64,000 bases of DNA. Origin: Amaurobius ferox (lineage: Eukaryota; Arthropoda; Arachnida; Araneae; Amaurobiidae). The stretch is from NCBI GenBank assembly GCA_951213105.1, contig OX578135.1:160385250-160449249 (forward strand), given 5' to 3'. A program made the position numbers and the translations under genes. Below the pieces are notes generated by a model that was given only the letters and a program-made list of their open reading frames with translations, did no database searches and was not told the origin of the DNA. Shown in pieces: positions 33,797-47,300 of the stretch. Numbering within the stretch: position 1 is the stretch's first letter; every line of letters starts with the position of its first letter.

Positions 33797-35092
33797 AAAC
33801 AAGAAAGATCAATCATGCTTAAAGCATTGATTATGAAACACTTTCCAACTTCAATGCAATTTTATTTAAACAAGTCTAAAATGCAATCCATTCCTCGGTA
33901 ATATTTTGAAACTTATCGCAATACTGCATTAATTTATTATATTTGAAAACTTAAACCTTCATCGAAAAAAATGAACTTCATTCAAATGACGGCATTGAAA
34001 TATAAATTGTCTGGTTTAAACATCTCTAAAATGTTATACATTCCTTGGTAATAGTTTTAGAATTATCATAATACTACGATAATTTATTATATTTGAAAAC
34101 TTCATCGAAAACAACTGAAATTAATTCAAATGACGTCATAGAAAAAATAACACGCCTGGATCTCTCTATAAAAACAGGATTTATTCATAACTTTCTCCCA
34201 TTCATTTCATTCATCAAAATACTATAATAATTTATTTTATTTAAACATTTTGTTTAAGACCATGGAGCTACAAAAAATTAAACTTTATGCTTGAAACTTC
34301 ATCGAAAAAAATTGTCCTTCTCTTTATGAAATCAATTAATATTTCATTCATATCAGCCATGCAGACTCCATGGACTAAATTATTTTGTGTTAAAAAAATA
34401 CAGGAATTCTAATACAACTCATTCTATATATTTTGCTGTTTACATTTTACATAGGTGAAAAATAGGCTTAGTTGTAGAAATAATCAAATTTAGATGAGCA
34501 TTTAAACTCAAATATATTGTCATTGCGTTGTTTCAGTATGTAGATGCACAGAATTTAAGCAAAAATAAAGTAGTTTTAGGACGGATACAACACTCAATAT
34601 GAATTAAAAGGAACTTAAAAAAATCACGATTTTGAAACAAGATGGATGTCATATATCATTTTGAAGTGGGTCATGTGATCGTTTCATATCATGGTCACGT
34701 GATCGTTTCATATAAGAGGTGTAATTATTATTTTAATTTTTATTTAAAAAACTACTGAATATATTTCGCTGATTTTTTTTTATAAATTTTATGGAACCAT
34801 TTGAATATTACCTAAAATTTTCGAAGCAATTTGTGAATTTTAAATCCGCTTAAAAATGTTTAAAAAATTAGGTCCCATAGGGCTCAATGTATTTCATTTT
34901 TTCGACCCGGGTTCAATCCAAAACTAATTGGGTAATATTATTCATTTATATTCCCATAGGTTCTACAGACCGTCTGAACAACGTACTAAAATTTCATTTT
35001 GATTAAGTCATTTTTACGGCAGTTATCGTGCTAACGGACAGATAGACAGAATGAACAGTCATAAACACTTTTCAACTTTGTTGTAAAGTGTT
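33797..35092 (+). mobile_element. Hairpin-capped element, family 5, copy B
   Basis: Nearly identical to 24679-25980 over the whole length, with only scattered base changes. One end is AACAAGAAAGATCAATCATG; the other is the AACACTTTTCAACTTTG...TTGTAAAGTGTT hairpin. Flanking sequences differ, so these are separate insertions. Confidence 0.75.
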
Positions 35093-38000
35093 AAAAATGG
35101 GTAGAAAATACATTTTATAAACGGACGGTATTATATTTTTATTAGGTTATATCAGTTACGGCCATGGTATATAATATTACAGTAATTATTGATATTTTCG
35201 GTTCTTTAAATTCCTATTATTTACTAATGTGTTTAAAAGATTTTCGTTGAGGGACAAAAAATGGTACGTGATTACATTTTGATACCATTTCAGCATCTTC
35301 ATTTTAACATATTGACCAAACTTCAAATTTTTGTAAAATGGTTTGCAAGTAGGACCAGAATGTCTTTTTTTTCTTCAGATTTTCCTGCGCAAATAATTTT
35401 GTATATCGAGAACAGATGTTCTTATAGGGGAATTAAAAAAAATATTTAATAGAATTTTGTTAAAGCAATATGGATAATATTAGTATTTGCAAATATTTTA
35501 AATTATGAGTGACGCTAGGGTATATATACTAGTTAAAAAGAATATTGCAAAAGATATTAAGAGTTGTTTTGAGAATAAAATTTGCATTCCATTTCACTTC
35601 TTTCTTTTTTTCAAATTAAGAACCATTTACAGTTTTATGATTCAAATTCTCAAATGTGTAGATCCGGCTCTGAATGAGGTATTAGATTTCCTTCATTCAA
35701 ATACCAAGAACATTTCATAACATTCCATGAGCACGATCTTACCATGTTATCACACACATGGACATTCATAGATGCTTCATCATTAAACATGGCGTGAATG
35801 CTACGATGAATTGCAACGCCCGTCGAAATTGCCATGTTTTTACGGATATAAAAATTTCCTATTCTTTGTTTAAAGCTTTCTCCTTTGAAAATATTTGTGG
35901 TTTCCCGATAGAGCGCATTGTTATCTTAAGTGTATTCCATTTCAGCGTGTGCCGGTTACAGTTTATGGGATATTAAGACACACACCCATCCGGATATTTT
36001 TTGTTTGCATTGTGCTCTTTTTTGTACTCCGTTTCTTTAAAACTACGTGATTTGTATCTTTTATCGCTGAGACATCCGTCATAAATATCAGAAAGGGAAA
36101 AAAACTTTGTTTAACTGTGTAATACACAAAAGTTATAACCGTACCAGTAGGTTTCAGAATCCAAATAAGGGAATTGCCAAACGAATGATACTTGTTTATT
36201 TTGTGATCTTAATATGAAATTTGACATTTTCGTAGTATTTTTAGGGAGTGGGTGTATGTGGCAAAATGTTTTTTTATATATATTTGCAAGTCCCGGTCCC
36301 GACCGGTCTCCCATTAAATATAAAACCCCATTAAATATAAACGTGAAATTTAATTTTTAACTATTTTACACGATATTTTACAATTTTTCTGTCAGCATAA
36401 CAAAGGCTCAACTTATGCAATCGAGAATTTCATTTCACCATTTTCTCAAAGTTGTTTTTACCGCTTCACAGAGAGAAGCATTTCATTTTCGTTTTTTCTC
36501 CTTGCTACCACTGCTGGTAGTACGATAATAATAATAGTGGTACCGCACATCACTGTTATTTACACACTGATTGTCATCAGATTTCGTGAGTGAAACTACT
36601 GTTATAACGTTTCGTTCTGAAATAGTGAATGTATATTCTCAGGATAAAAGAATGAGATCGAAATTCTGAATAACTAACGATTTTATTTAATACATCTATA
36701 AGGGTAAAAACAGGAATAATGTGCAGATAAGAATTCTTTAGCTATCTTACAAAATTACAAAACTATTGTAAGATACAGTAATACATCCTTTAATTGCTTA
36801 ACTTATTCGCAAAGCTGAAGATTATATTCTCAAAGCATAGACGCATTAAGTCCCTTTGACTCGTATAACAACAACTAACTGAAAGATTATCAGATTATAT
36901 ACCCTCTGTGGAAATTTCTACAAACATAGGCTTAACTTGGGAAATCTTTAACCGAACTACACATTTGGAAAAGGTTCCAGAACTCGTCAAAATCCATCTA
37001 GTTGGACGATATTTCGTCAATTTTGTCGCCAAGATCATCAAATCTGTTACCAAAGTCAAACGATTCGACCTTCAAATAATATCAAGAGTTGCTCGTAAAT
37101 GCTGTTTTTCCTTTGAAGTATGTAAAAGGCCGTAAAAGCATTTTAGGTATTTGCAGGTTTCCCTTGCTTCATGCTCATACCAACGTACGTCACTGAATAA
37201 TGCTGTTATATAATAATTCAGAGATTGTGTTTATTTGTGTATTCGAAGTAGGATGCAGAAACGTCTTATTCCAGTTTACTACAGTATTTTTAAGTTTTCG
37301 GATGGTAAGTTTCATCTGATTTATGTTACAATATTTTCTGTTCCACTAACTAATCGTTATCTGATGTTCAACATGCAAAATAATTTTTGTGCCCTATGTA
37401 AGTACTGTCGTTCTACAAAAATGATGGGTTTTTTTTACACCCCCTCCCTCCCGATCACACATTAAGCTGCCATAAGCCTTAGGGTTGGTCATGTGGTCTG
37501 GGTCTTCTACTCCCTCTCCCTCTCTTCCTCCCCGGAAAAAAAAACCACGAAGAATTTTTTTTTTTTTAATTTAAAAGTGTGATTGAACACTGTGATATAA
37601 TATGATATGTTTTAATCGTATTTTTCATGATTTTCGACGTATGACTTCTTTTTTTTTTTGGTGTATTTTAGAAATAGGCTAGTTTCTTTTTTTTTCTATA
37701 ACATGTGTAATAAGATCTCATGTAAGGAATTCAAGTAACTGTTAAAAATGTGAGTAACTCAAATAATCATAACCATAAGATACTGAAACGTTAGAAACCG
37801 TTATTTAGTGTCTGCCATCTAAGATTATGTATCTAATGATATATTGTTTTGTTATTTTCTTTGAATTAATGTGAATGTGTACCATTGACTTTACCTCTAA
37901 CGACATCTCGCCTATAATATTATAATATACCCATATGTATTATGTCCCTGAAAAAATCAAAACCAAATCAATAAAATAAAAAAATCTCCACAAAACTACT

Positions 38001-39108
38001 GCCTAAAAAGAAACATTACAATAAATGTATCCAATAACTGTATAACATTAAATAATAAAATAAACTCGGTTCCAGATTCGAATCGAGTCTCGTTCATGAC
38101 AAAAGGTGCCTGCTTTTTCTGATGTGCTACTCTATATTTTTGTCTTGAAAAAAGCATCTCGTTTTGCTTCCGAAACCGATTGATATCCTTATTTCAATGT
38201 TTAATACTGCATATTATCATATGTCTTATACTTTAATAATTTATAATTTATTTATATTGCAAGTCGCTTGAAAATTGCTCTCCTTTTTTTATGTCTTCTT
38301 AATAATGTGGCCTTTTGTGTTATCCAGTCTCACTGAAATTTATCCATTCAAGAACAACGATGTAGACGTATGACAGTAGATTAATGGTGCATATCAGTCT
38401 TAACTGATTATTCCTATAGACGCATAATAAAATTGGGAAATTCAATTAAACGGTCATGTTTATATCCAAATTAAGATCCTTCGCTTAAAAGTAAATACCA
38501 AAAACATTTAGTGACAGTTAAGAAAAGCAGCAGTAGTACAATCTTATCAGTCTATTGTGTTAATTGCTCGGCAAAAATTCGGCAGTGGATCTAGTTCGAT
38601 GGAGCAGAAATGATTCAACATATTTCTAACATAATGGTGCAACATCTTTCTTTATGGATGGTATGTCTTATTTAGAGATTTTAAAAAACAGTTCAAAATA
38701 TTAAAATGTCGAAATTAGAACCACCCTCTCGAAATAGTTCACAATATTAAAATATCGAAATTATAACCATTCTATTTTGAAAACAAAACTAAGAATCCCC
38801 AATCATATATCTTTGTAAGTATTTTAAAGAGCTACAAATAACTTCTTATAGTTAGTTCATAACTCTAGACCTTTTAGTTTTAGAGATATAAGCATTATAC
38901 AAACTTAAAAAAATGGAAATTTTCAAACTTCTTGAACTTCAAATAAAAAAATTAATTAATAGATAAATTTAAAAAAAATTCAAAATATCAAAATATTGAA
39001 ATTATTTATATACATTCATAAAAAGAACTTATAACAAACTTATTAGCTTTCTTCCGACTAAACAAGTAATCATAGTGTACATTTTTATGTATGTGGTATA
39101 TATATAAG
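35093..39108. other. Long AT-rich stretch without supported genes
   Basis: No exon or named element was recognised. A possible LINE tail (GTCATGTGGTCTGGGTCTTC) lies near 37480-37506 and a two-unit repeat (CACAATATTAAAATATCGAA) near 38690-38770. Short open frames are AT-rich and lack domains. Confidence 0.4.
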
Positions 39109-39109
39109 T

Positions 39110-39146
<37 letters not shown>
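39109..39146. repeat. TA microsatellite
   Basis: Short (TA)n run about 280 bp before the mariner-like palindrome. Confidence 0.85.
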
Positions 39147-39152
<6 letters not shown>

Positions 39153-39427
39153 GGATATATTAACCAAATCAAATAAGAACGACATATTAAAATCAACAAA
39201 ACCGTTAAACCACGGTTACAATGCCGAAAAAAGAAATATTCAGCACTGGCAATTTTGAAGATTAATTAGACTAGACTCATTTTCAAATCTATGCATCTAG
39301 TTCTAATTAACCCAGACACATGCTTGTTTCAGAATTGGCAATAGTAAGTTACTATAGATATATAAAGTTTCGAAACATTTAAAACAGATTTCGCCAATCT
39401 ACAATTAAAAGCAGTTGACGTATATAA

Positions 39428-39963
39428 AAGGTAGGATCAAAAAGTTCGGAGACTGTGCTGATATCTTCAACCCTGATTGGAGGAGATGGGAACTATTTTA
39501 CAGTGGCGGAGAGACACATGTGACGCTGGATATGAAAAGGAAGAAGCAGGTTGGCAGTACAAGGTTTTTCCAGACAATGCGTGTCAGTGAACAGTAGTTG
39601 TTCGCGTTCGTCGAAAACTAAATGGCGTTTGTAGAACAACGCGCGAATATCAAATTCTGCCAGCTTTTGGGAAAATCGCCGACAGAAACATTGCATCTGC
39701 TGCAGGTGCAATGTTACTGTCGGCGATTTCCCCAAACGCTGGCAGAATTTGATATTCGCGCGTTGTTCGTCAAACGCCATCTCCATTTTCGACGAACGCG
39801 AACGTCTACAGTTCACTGACATGCATTATCTGGAAAAACACCCGCTTCTTCCTTTTCACATCTCGCGTCACATGTGCCTCTCCGCCACGGTAAAATAGTT
39901 CCCCTCTCCTCCAATCAGGGTTAGAGATATCAGCACAGTCTCCGTACTTTTTGATACTACCTT
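39428..39963. mobile_element. Palindromic mariner relic with HTH coding in both arms
   Basis: About 536 bp, nearly a full palindrome. The ends read AAGGTAGGATCAAAAAG and CTTTTTGATACTACCTT. Both arms encode FVEQRANIKFCQLLGKSPTE-like peptide (plus strand from 39622, minus strand from about 39780), the N-terminal helix-turn-helix of mariner/Mos-type transposases. The arms meet at CTGCTGCAGG near 39697-39706. The DDE domain is gone. Probably a MITE made from the 5' end of a mariner joined head to head. TA target duplication is plausible but not clear-cut. Confidence 0.75.
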
Positions 39964-40974
39964 ATACATATATAGTTATGTGTTTATCTGTTTAGTGTAT
40001 ACTATACATATTCGACGTATTCTCATCCTACTGTTTGATGTATCGCAGAGCGGTCTTTCTCGCATTTAGATCTTCCGTATGCAATATTCTTGAGTCTTAA
40101 CCGGGACACATATCCTCCTATATTTCTAAAGAATCTTGATGCCCTAACTGAAAAGCGAACTACGAATCTTCGTACTGGCCAACCTATACTCCACTATTAA
40201 GCTACTGGGACGGAATTGCACACTCTTATTGTCGAAGTGGACTCTGCACTCTCTACTCTCTTGTTTTCCCTCAACTCGTTAAATTTATAATTATACCAAC
40301 AGTCATCTCCTGTTGCTCGTTCTTCTTCATCCAATCTTAAACGTCTTCTGTCGTAATATGTTCTGAAAAAACAATTTTTGCCAGCTCTCTGAGCGGAAGA
40401 TTGCCTTTATCACCATCTTCTTCCTCGGAGATAGGCCATTGGCCAGGATATTCGAAACAATACACTTACGAAACGCCGTTTAATTGAATTTCCCGAACAG
40501 TTAGCGCCATTAAAATTAAATTATTTTAAAAATCATATTTTCAGACGAGAAATACTCCATGATATTTTTTTAAGCGTTTCATTTCTGTAGAATTAGTTAT
40601 GAAACAAAATATGTGTGATGAAAGATTTGTAAAGTTTCAGTATGTTTGTACATTGGTCTATATATAATTGACGTGTTATTTTTTTCATAAATTATGATGT
40701 TCATGTTTGTGTTATACAGGATGATCGTAGATAAATTATCCCTACTCAAAGTATTCTGCAGAGATATTTATTGACGGTAAGTCATGGTTTAACTGAATCT
40801 GTTAAAACATGGGCAATTGATTTTATAAAATAGTTATTTACGAAATTCCTAGGAAAATCCTCATTCTAGAAAAGCTGGTTACCCTAACATTTTAAATTTT
40901 CAGCTATGGGGCGTTGCAACTACTTTTACTCGATCGGACATAATCTCTCTACTGTAGATAGACCTAACATATAT
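39964..40974. other. No gene seen
   Basis: AT-rich with a moderately complex part at 40000-40450. No domain-bearing frame. Confidence 0.35.
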
Positions 40975-41160
40975 ACTCATTTACCTTTCCTTACAAGGTT
41001 ATTGGGGTGCTTAAGGATTTTCTCAAGTGTATTTGTCTGTCTCACTGTCTGACACGCCTTTTTGTGGGCATTTTCAGAATAGAGATTGAAATTTGGTGCA
41101 CAGGTGAATAGTTTGATACTTGCAAATGAAAATCCCGAATTATTCGAAAATTTCATTTTA
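40975..41160 (+). repeat. Possible further hairpin-capped element end
   Basis: ACCTTTCCTTACAAGGTTAT is a small palindrome followed by CTGTCTCACTGTCTG, the arrangement seen in families 1-5. The other end was not located. Confidence 0.3.
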
Positions 41161-43181
41161 GAATAATAAAATTTAAATATTCACAAATAAACACATATAC
41201 TGCTCGGGGGTTTCTTATTGGTGCACCCTTGATTTTCAACGGATATTCGGTTAGTGGATTAAAATATCACTCAGGAGGTGATAAAAAGAATGGAATTTAC
41301 GTGATATCGAAGTAAGTAAATGAATCGGACATTCAAAACCTGAACTTGTGATAACAAAAATTATAGCAAAGTAGCATAATTATTTTAAACAGTCCCTCAA
41401 GCAATGCCCTTTCAGCAATGTGGGAGCCAGGCGCTAATTTACGTGCTCGGGGTCCTAAACGGACCTTTTTTTTTAGGCTCTGTGATGTCTTCTTATTTTA
41501 CGTGCCCATGATATATAATTTTTATTGAGGCATGATGAGTCAAGCGATGTCAATTTCATCTGAACTTTGCAATTATTAATGTTTTATCCATTGATCATTG
41601 TTTTAATTTACATAAATCCAATAAATAAGGATTTATTCGAAGGAAAACTTAATTTTAAAGTGCATTTAAAAAAATGAATTCATATATCTTGAGTAATATA
41701 TTTGTGGTTTCTATAATTTGACATTTTTCACCGGTGAGAAAACATAGACTCGAGCTGCTCGACAATTTAAAGGGGCACCGCCCACACTGAAGTCAACTAT
41801 TACTTGATAGTTCTCATATAGAGCCGTTAATTCTATAGACATGTCCCCCCCCCCCCCACACACACACACACACACAAAATCTCAATCTTGTTCTGGTTTT
41901 GACAGCAATGTTCTAACACGGTAGAAGATTGCCTTTAAATTTAATGTTTTCTTTTCAAATTCAGTGGTGGGACCCCCCCCCCCCCCCCGCTGTATATCAC
42001 TTTCGGGGGATGGAGGTTGTGTATGTAAAAATCGATATTTATTGTTTCAGTATTTTCGGATTTTAATATTTCCGGACATATAGACGAAGATGTTTTTTTT
42101 TTTTTTTTTTTTTTGCTTAAAAGATTAAAATTTGTAATAATTTCAAATTAAACAGTTTATTTGACATTTAGGGGCTTCGTCTGCAATGTGACCCCTATAA
42201 GTGACGGCTTAATTCGCTTATATGGGAATCCCCCCCCCCCCTATCCGATTGGGCCAAAATGTATTTCCTATAAGCAAGAAAAGCGTATAATCTCCCTAAT
42301 GAGTCTATAAATTCATAAAATCACATTAGCAGTTGTGTCGTAAACGCATTTTTATATAAACCAATATTATTATTTGAAGAAATTGTTTTTAAATATTTTG
42401 AAGAATATTTCTACCACGCATGGTTCAGTTTCGTCTACTAAATTAATCTGCAGAAGGCTCTGAAAAGGAATATTTTAATCATGATGACCCTGTATTTGGA
42501 TTATTTATAAAATGTCTGTCAAATAATCATTTTCGAGGTAATACATTATTTTCTGTATTCGAGGTGGTATATATATATATATTTGGGGAGAGGGCTATTC
42601 ATTATTGGTACTCGTTTCTAAATATGTCGTTGTAATATAATTTTTGAAAACTGCAAATTGCATTTTAATAGTATGTATATGAATTTGCTTGATTTTGTCA
42701 ACTAAGGTTGGCATAGCTATGCATATGTGGACAGTATGCATATGTGGGCAAGTTTAAATGCCCATGAATGTACACCATTTCTATGTGGATGCATGTATAT
42801 ATTGATATATGTATATGTGTATATATCAAGCGTGACAAAAAAGTGTAACGTATATATATTTTGATATATAATTCAGGTCAAAATGCTGACATTTCAAATG
42901 TGTAATAAATTTGCGTGAATGTTCTTGGCATGCATTTCATTGAGCTAAACGTTCATAAAAATAGAGGAAATATGCAACTTTGATACTTTGTAAAGAAAAG
43001 GGAAAAGTCGTGATATGTAATTAAAAATTTAATATATAAAAACATTTCTTTGTCAAACGGAATGTTGGTCATATTCGGAATACTGGAGATACGGCAGACT
43101 CCCACCTTTTAAATTGGCTCCTTCAACACTACATAAACAGCACCTTATATTCGTGGCCGTACATCAATATAATCTGTACTA
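41161..43181. other. AT-rich stretch with homopolymer runs
   Basis: Poly(C) at about 41846-41857 (followed by (CA)n), 41976-41988 and 42231-42241, and a T run at 42092-42114. No gene supported. Confidence 0.5.
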
Positions 43182-43185
43182 TTAA

Positions 43186-43476
43186 CCTTTTACTTACGGG
43201 TGGAATAGCGTCCATCCCAAACGAAGAACCTCTCAAAAAGTCAGATGTTTGACATACCCTATCCCAAATAGTTCGATCCCCTTTTGCAGGCATTGGCGTC
43301 CATGGAAATCGCCGACAGAAACATTGCAGCAGGTGCAATGTTTCTGTCGGCGATTTCCATGGACGCCAATGCCTGCAAAGGGGAATCGAACTGTTTGGGA
43401 TAGGGTATGTCAAATATCTGTCTTTTTGAGAAGTTTTTCGTTTGAGATGGACGCTGTCCTACCCGTAAGCAAAAGC
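43186..43476. mobile_element. TTAA-flanked palindromic MITE with mariner core
   Basis: A 291-bp palindrome flanked by TTAA (43182-43185, 43477-43480). The ends CCTTTTACTTACGGGTGG and ACCCGTAAGCAAAAGC recur near 54.9 and 55.7 kb. The centre (about 43305-43355) holds AATCGCCGACAGAAACATTG and its mirror, the same block that forms the centre of the mariner palindrome at 39428-39963. TTAA plus CC at the tip fits piggyBac-type MITEs. Confidence 0.75.
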
Positions 43477-43480
43477 TTAA

Positions 43481-45308
43481 GTTTGGTTAGCGTGTCTTAT
43501 CCTTGTATATATATATGTATGAATATATATTCTGGAGTTTTTCTTATCAAATACTTTACCTAGAAAAGCGAGATTTTGGTTTGAATTGGAGCTGCAGACC
43601 TTTTAAGTTGCATGTGCTATTCAAAACTTAAAAAAGGTCCGTAGATTTTTAATTGCGTGTAAAAATCTTCTTAAAAACGATCGAAATTGTCGATAAAATA
43701 TAAAAAAAATTCCATATCCATATCGCCTTTTGCTAATGAAATGGCTTTTATCTTGTCACATTGATCCTTGGCGAAATGTTAGTTTATTGGACGATTTTTT
43801 TTAATTTCAAAAGAAATTTGAATTTATTTTTTGGAAAGGTGTATATGTTTATTTATTTCCCTCATTTTAAAATTCATTTTCCCACTATAGCTCTTTTATT
43901 TGTTTTAACCGGTGTTTTGAGAAATTAATTCTTGTAAATCCGGATTTACGTAAACGGTATTTTAAAAAAAAATTAAAAATTGTATTCGATATCAATGAGA
44001 CCAGTTGACGAGCTATCCAGGAATTCAGGGAACAATATTTTGGAAAATTATAATTTTCTAATGAGCTATACATTCAATTGTGCAATACCTGATTAAGTGA
44101 ACATTTGATGACTTTCATTTTTGTAATTTTTATTAATCTGGAATTTAGTGAACAGTATTTTGAGAAATAAAGATTTTTATTACATTGTTTCTATTTTTCC
44201 CAGCCTTGTTGATCGGAATTTGTATGGAAAGTATGTAATTAATATATTGTAAGAATTGGAAGGGTAATCTATAATTTAGTTAGAATGTTCACACGTTCCT
44301 AGTTTAACAAGGCATTCACTAATCCGAATTCAGTAATCCGAATTTCGAGTGAGATGTAGAACACAACTGTCAATATTGAGAACGGAATTATTGAAAAGGT
44401 AATGTAATATTTTGCGCAATCTGTGTTAAATACTATGAATATCTAACTTTTTAAAATGTATTTTAGATTTTAAATGTAAATTATTTTCATGTAAATACTT
44501 ATTATTTTATTATGTTCAAAAATAAATCAGATCATACAAAAGTAAGCAAAACAACATCTAGTAATTAACAATACACATTTAAAATTTAAATATTTGACGA
44601 AAAAATTGAAAATTCAAATTTAATTAAAATATTTAAAATGTAGAAAGGGGAAAAATCATTTTAAATATTAAATATAAGTAAATGAATGAGTTTATAAATT
44701 TAAATATGTTGCAGTGGACAAAATATTTTAACAATTATTCCGTGAAAGAAGTTAAATAAATTGCGGGTTTTGGAAACCTTTTTTTACTCACTGCTTTGAT
44801 TGGCGCTGCTAAAGTGCCCCGACAAAGTGCATTTTCGCTGTGTTAAAGACCTAAAACCAAGCAGGATAAACGATTGATAGTTAAATAAATTTTTATTCTG
44901 AAATATAAGTGGAACATTTGCATATTTACAAATTCACATTAACTTTCAATGCATTATTCGTGAAGTTTGTGTAATCTATGTATGTGTTTTAAATTAATGT
45001 AAAAAATGTATAAAGGGCCAATGCAAGCAGTCCCACTAAGCGGTGACTCGAATGTTTTCCAGTCATTTCTTACTCCGCGTGCTGAAATGAAGTACTAATT
45101 TAAGTCGAGACCGATTAATCAAAGCCGAGCGCTTAATGTTTTGCGCTTGAGAGTATGACAAGTATAGATGACAAAACTAATCTTGTTTACATTAATTGCT
45201 CCATAAAAACATGCTAAATTATTCCCAAAATTATACAATTATACTCCGTTTGAAGTTAACTTGAAAGCAGAAAATATAGTAAAAATTGTGAACCCCCGCT
45301 AAAATCTA
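43481..45308. other. No gene seen
   Basis: Very AT-rich; GATTTACGTAAACG and GAATTCAGTAATCCGAAT words suggest old degraded repeats. No exon recognised. Confidence 0.35.
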
Positions 45309-45790
45309 CTAAACGTTATTAACAGGGCCAGGGTAACCCAATGACCAAAGCAAAAGGAACGCACACGATGAACCCGAGTTTAATCCTCGAAGCCGCTCAA
45401 AACTATACTCATGTCTACGCGAAATAAGGGGCACTAATGCTCCCAAATAGACAGGCTGGAGCAACAGCGGCCAAATGGCTGTTACGTTAGCCTGTATATT
45501 TAGGAGCCTTAATGAGTACGATAAATCTGTAGACCCGAAAGTCCTTCTAAGGGGTGATGGGTCAAAGTATAATGGTACAATCCTTGTGCCTGCCACCGCC
45601 ACTGGGTTCTGTTCTAAATTGAGTGGTATTAGGCAAAAATCACACTCCTATCATATTAGGTAACCAATAGTAACTGCAACCTCTATTCTTAGACCAATAG
45701 TAACTGCAATCTCTATCCCTGTAACGTGTACTTTGGTTATTTGGGCTTATTCTGGCCTTGTAGTCGACCAGGAGGATTAGTAACAACAAT
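45309..45790 (+). mobile_element. LINE 3'-region fragment
   Basis: GC-richer than its surroundings. CCACTGGGTTCTGTTCTAAA followed by TTGAGTGG matches the retroposon at 4828-4856. A duplicated CCAATAGTAACTGCAA lies at 45663 and 45692. It ends in CAACAATAATAAAG, an A-rich tail. No conserved protein was found. Confidence 0.5.
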
Positions 45791-47014
45791 AATAAAGAAA
45801 ACCATTATTAATAATAAAAAACTATACTTTTTCTGTAGAGAATGAATTGAATTCACATCAAACAATTCATAAAATTGAAATTCAAAATTCTGCAGAATAT
45901 ATGCATAAGAAAAGCATTTATTCTTAATCGATATTCAAAAGTGAATCTGTTACCATAGTAACAATCTAATCGATAGACGTATAATGTGTGTATGAAGACA
46001 AAATCTGTAAAAAAAAATACTCCTAGCTCCGTGCTCTTAAGTTAGCCTTACTCAAGGAATTGATACAAAACATTTCTAAAGAAATCTTTCTAGTTTATAT
46101 ATAAAAAAAAATTAATTTTCAAGTATGCAAATACATCTATTTTCACAATCAAAATTTTGTCTGTTTTGTAAACGTGTACATAACCATACGTAATTCGATA
46201 CAAATTATAAATGTTATCTGGTACATATATTTTATATATTAATATATGTATATATATAAAGTCGCTCCATTTGGGAGCCATTTATGTCATACGGAGTTCT
46301 TTATCAAAGGAAGTATTAAAAAGAGTATGCAATGTTTGTAAAACTGACTTTTATAGCGTGGAAATAGATGAACTGAAAAATCTATCATATGGATATGATG
46401 TTATGTGAATATATTTTCACGTTTTCCCAGTTGGTTGTTTCTGTGAATATGTGTAAAAAATTATAATTTATCGAAATTGTTTTTATATGACGAATCCCTG
46501 GTGCACACGACAATCCATATCAACTGTTTTTGTGAGTTTCATGTCAGTTTTTTTCCTGCATTTTAAAATTATTGGAGAGTAAAAAAAAAACTCTTGTGTT
46601 CACTTTTCAGACTTGATTGGAAATCCTTTTAAGTTGTATATATGTTTAGAGTAGTAAATAAATTTTGTACTTTATATTGCTGGTTGGACATTTTTTCACA
46701 ATTATTTTGCTTCATAGTCATTGGAAGGTTATATAATTTAAAATAATGGGAAGTGCCTAACCGGTGACCTTTATTACAGCTCAACATCTATAGCAGGTCT
46801 GTCCAACATTTTGATATTTAAGATATACATATATATATATACATCAAATTTTTGACAAATTTCAATACAGATTTTTAAAAACAAATCCTGAAACCATCTA
46901 TTTTTAGCGGGAAAAAAAATAATCTTATTATTCTAAACTTTAACCAAAATCCATAAAACATATATACGAAGTTACAATGAAGTAAAGCGCCACGTTGCTT
47001 CGCAACAAGGAACA
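45791..47014. other. No gene seen
   Basis: AT-rich with short TA runs near 46225-46258 and 46828-46845. Confidence 0.4.
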
Positions 47015-47300
47015 ATATATATATCCAAAAGAAAATGTCCAAATCTGAAAATCAAATATGATACAAGAAATAAGAAAAAGAAAAGTACCAAAAATTGGCA
47101 GAGAGGGGGTTGTGACCCCCTCACCCCGGTTCAGCATGCTTTAAGTGCCGGGAGTGTGGCCATGGCGTAAAGCATGCTGAACCGGGGTGAGGGGGTCAAC
47201 CCCCCCCCCCCTCTGCCAATTTTTGGTACTTTTCTTATTCTTATTTCTTGTATCATATTTGATTTTCAGATTTGGACATTTCCTTTTGGATATATATATA
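47015..47300. mobile_element. Fold-back element in a TA microsatellite, copy 1
   Basis: Arms of about 120 bp are near-perfect complements, running from TATCCAAAAGAAAATG to CATTTCCTTTTGGATA. The GC-rich inner part has ACCCCGGTTCAGCATGCTTT and its mirror around a loop of about 24 nt (47144-47167). TA repeats bound it, suggesting insertion into (TA)n. Related to 48360-48562. Confidence 0.75.

Noticed and set aside
36908..37135. 75-codon frame with mixed composition
   Set aside because: No splice signals, domain or homologue recognised; this length is expected by chance in so much sequence.
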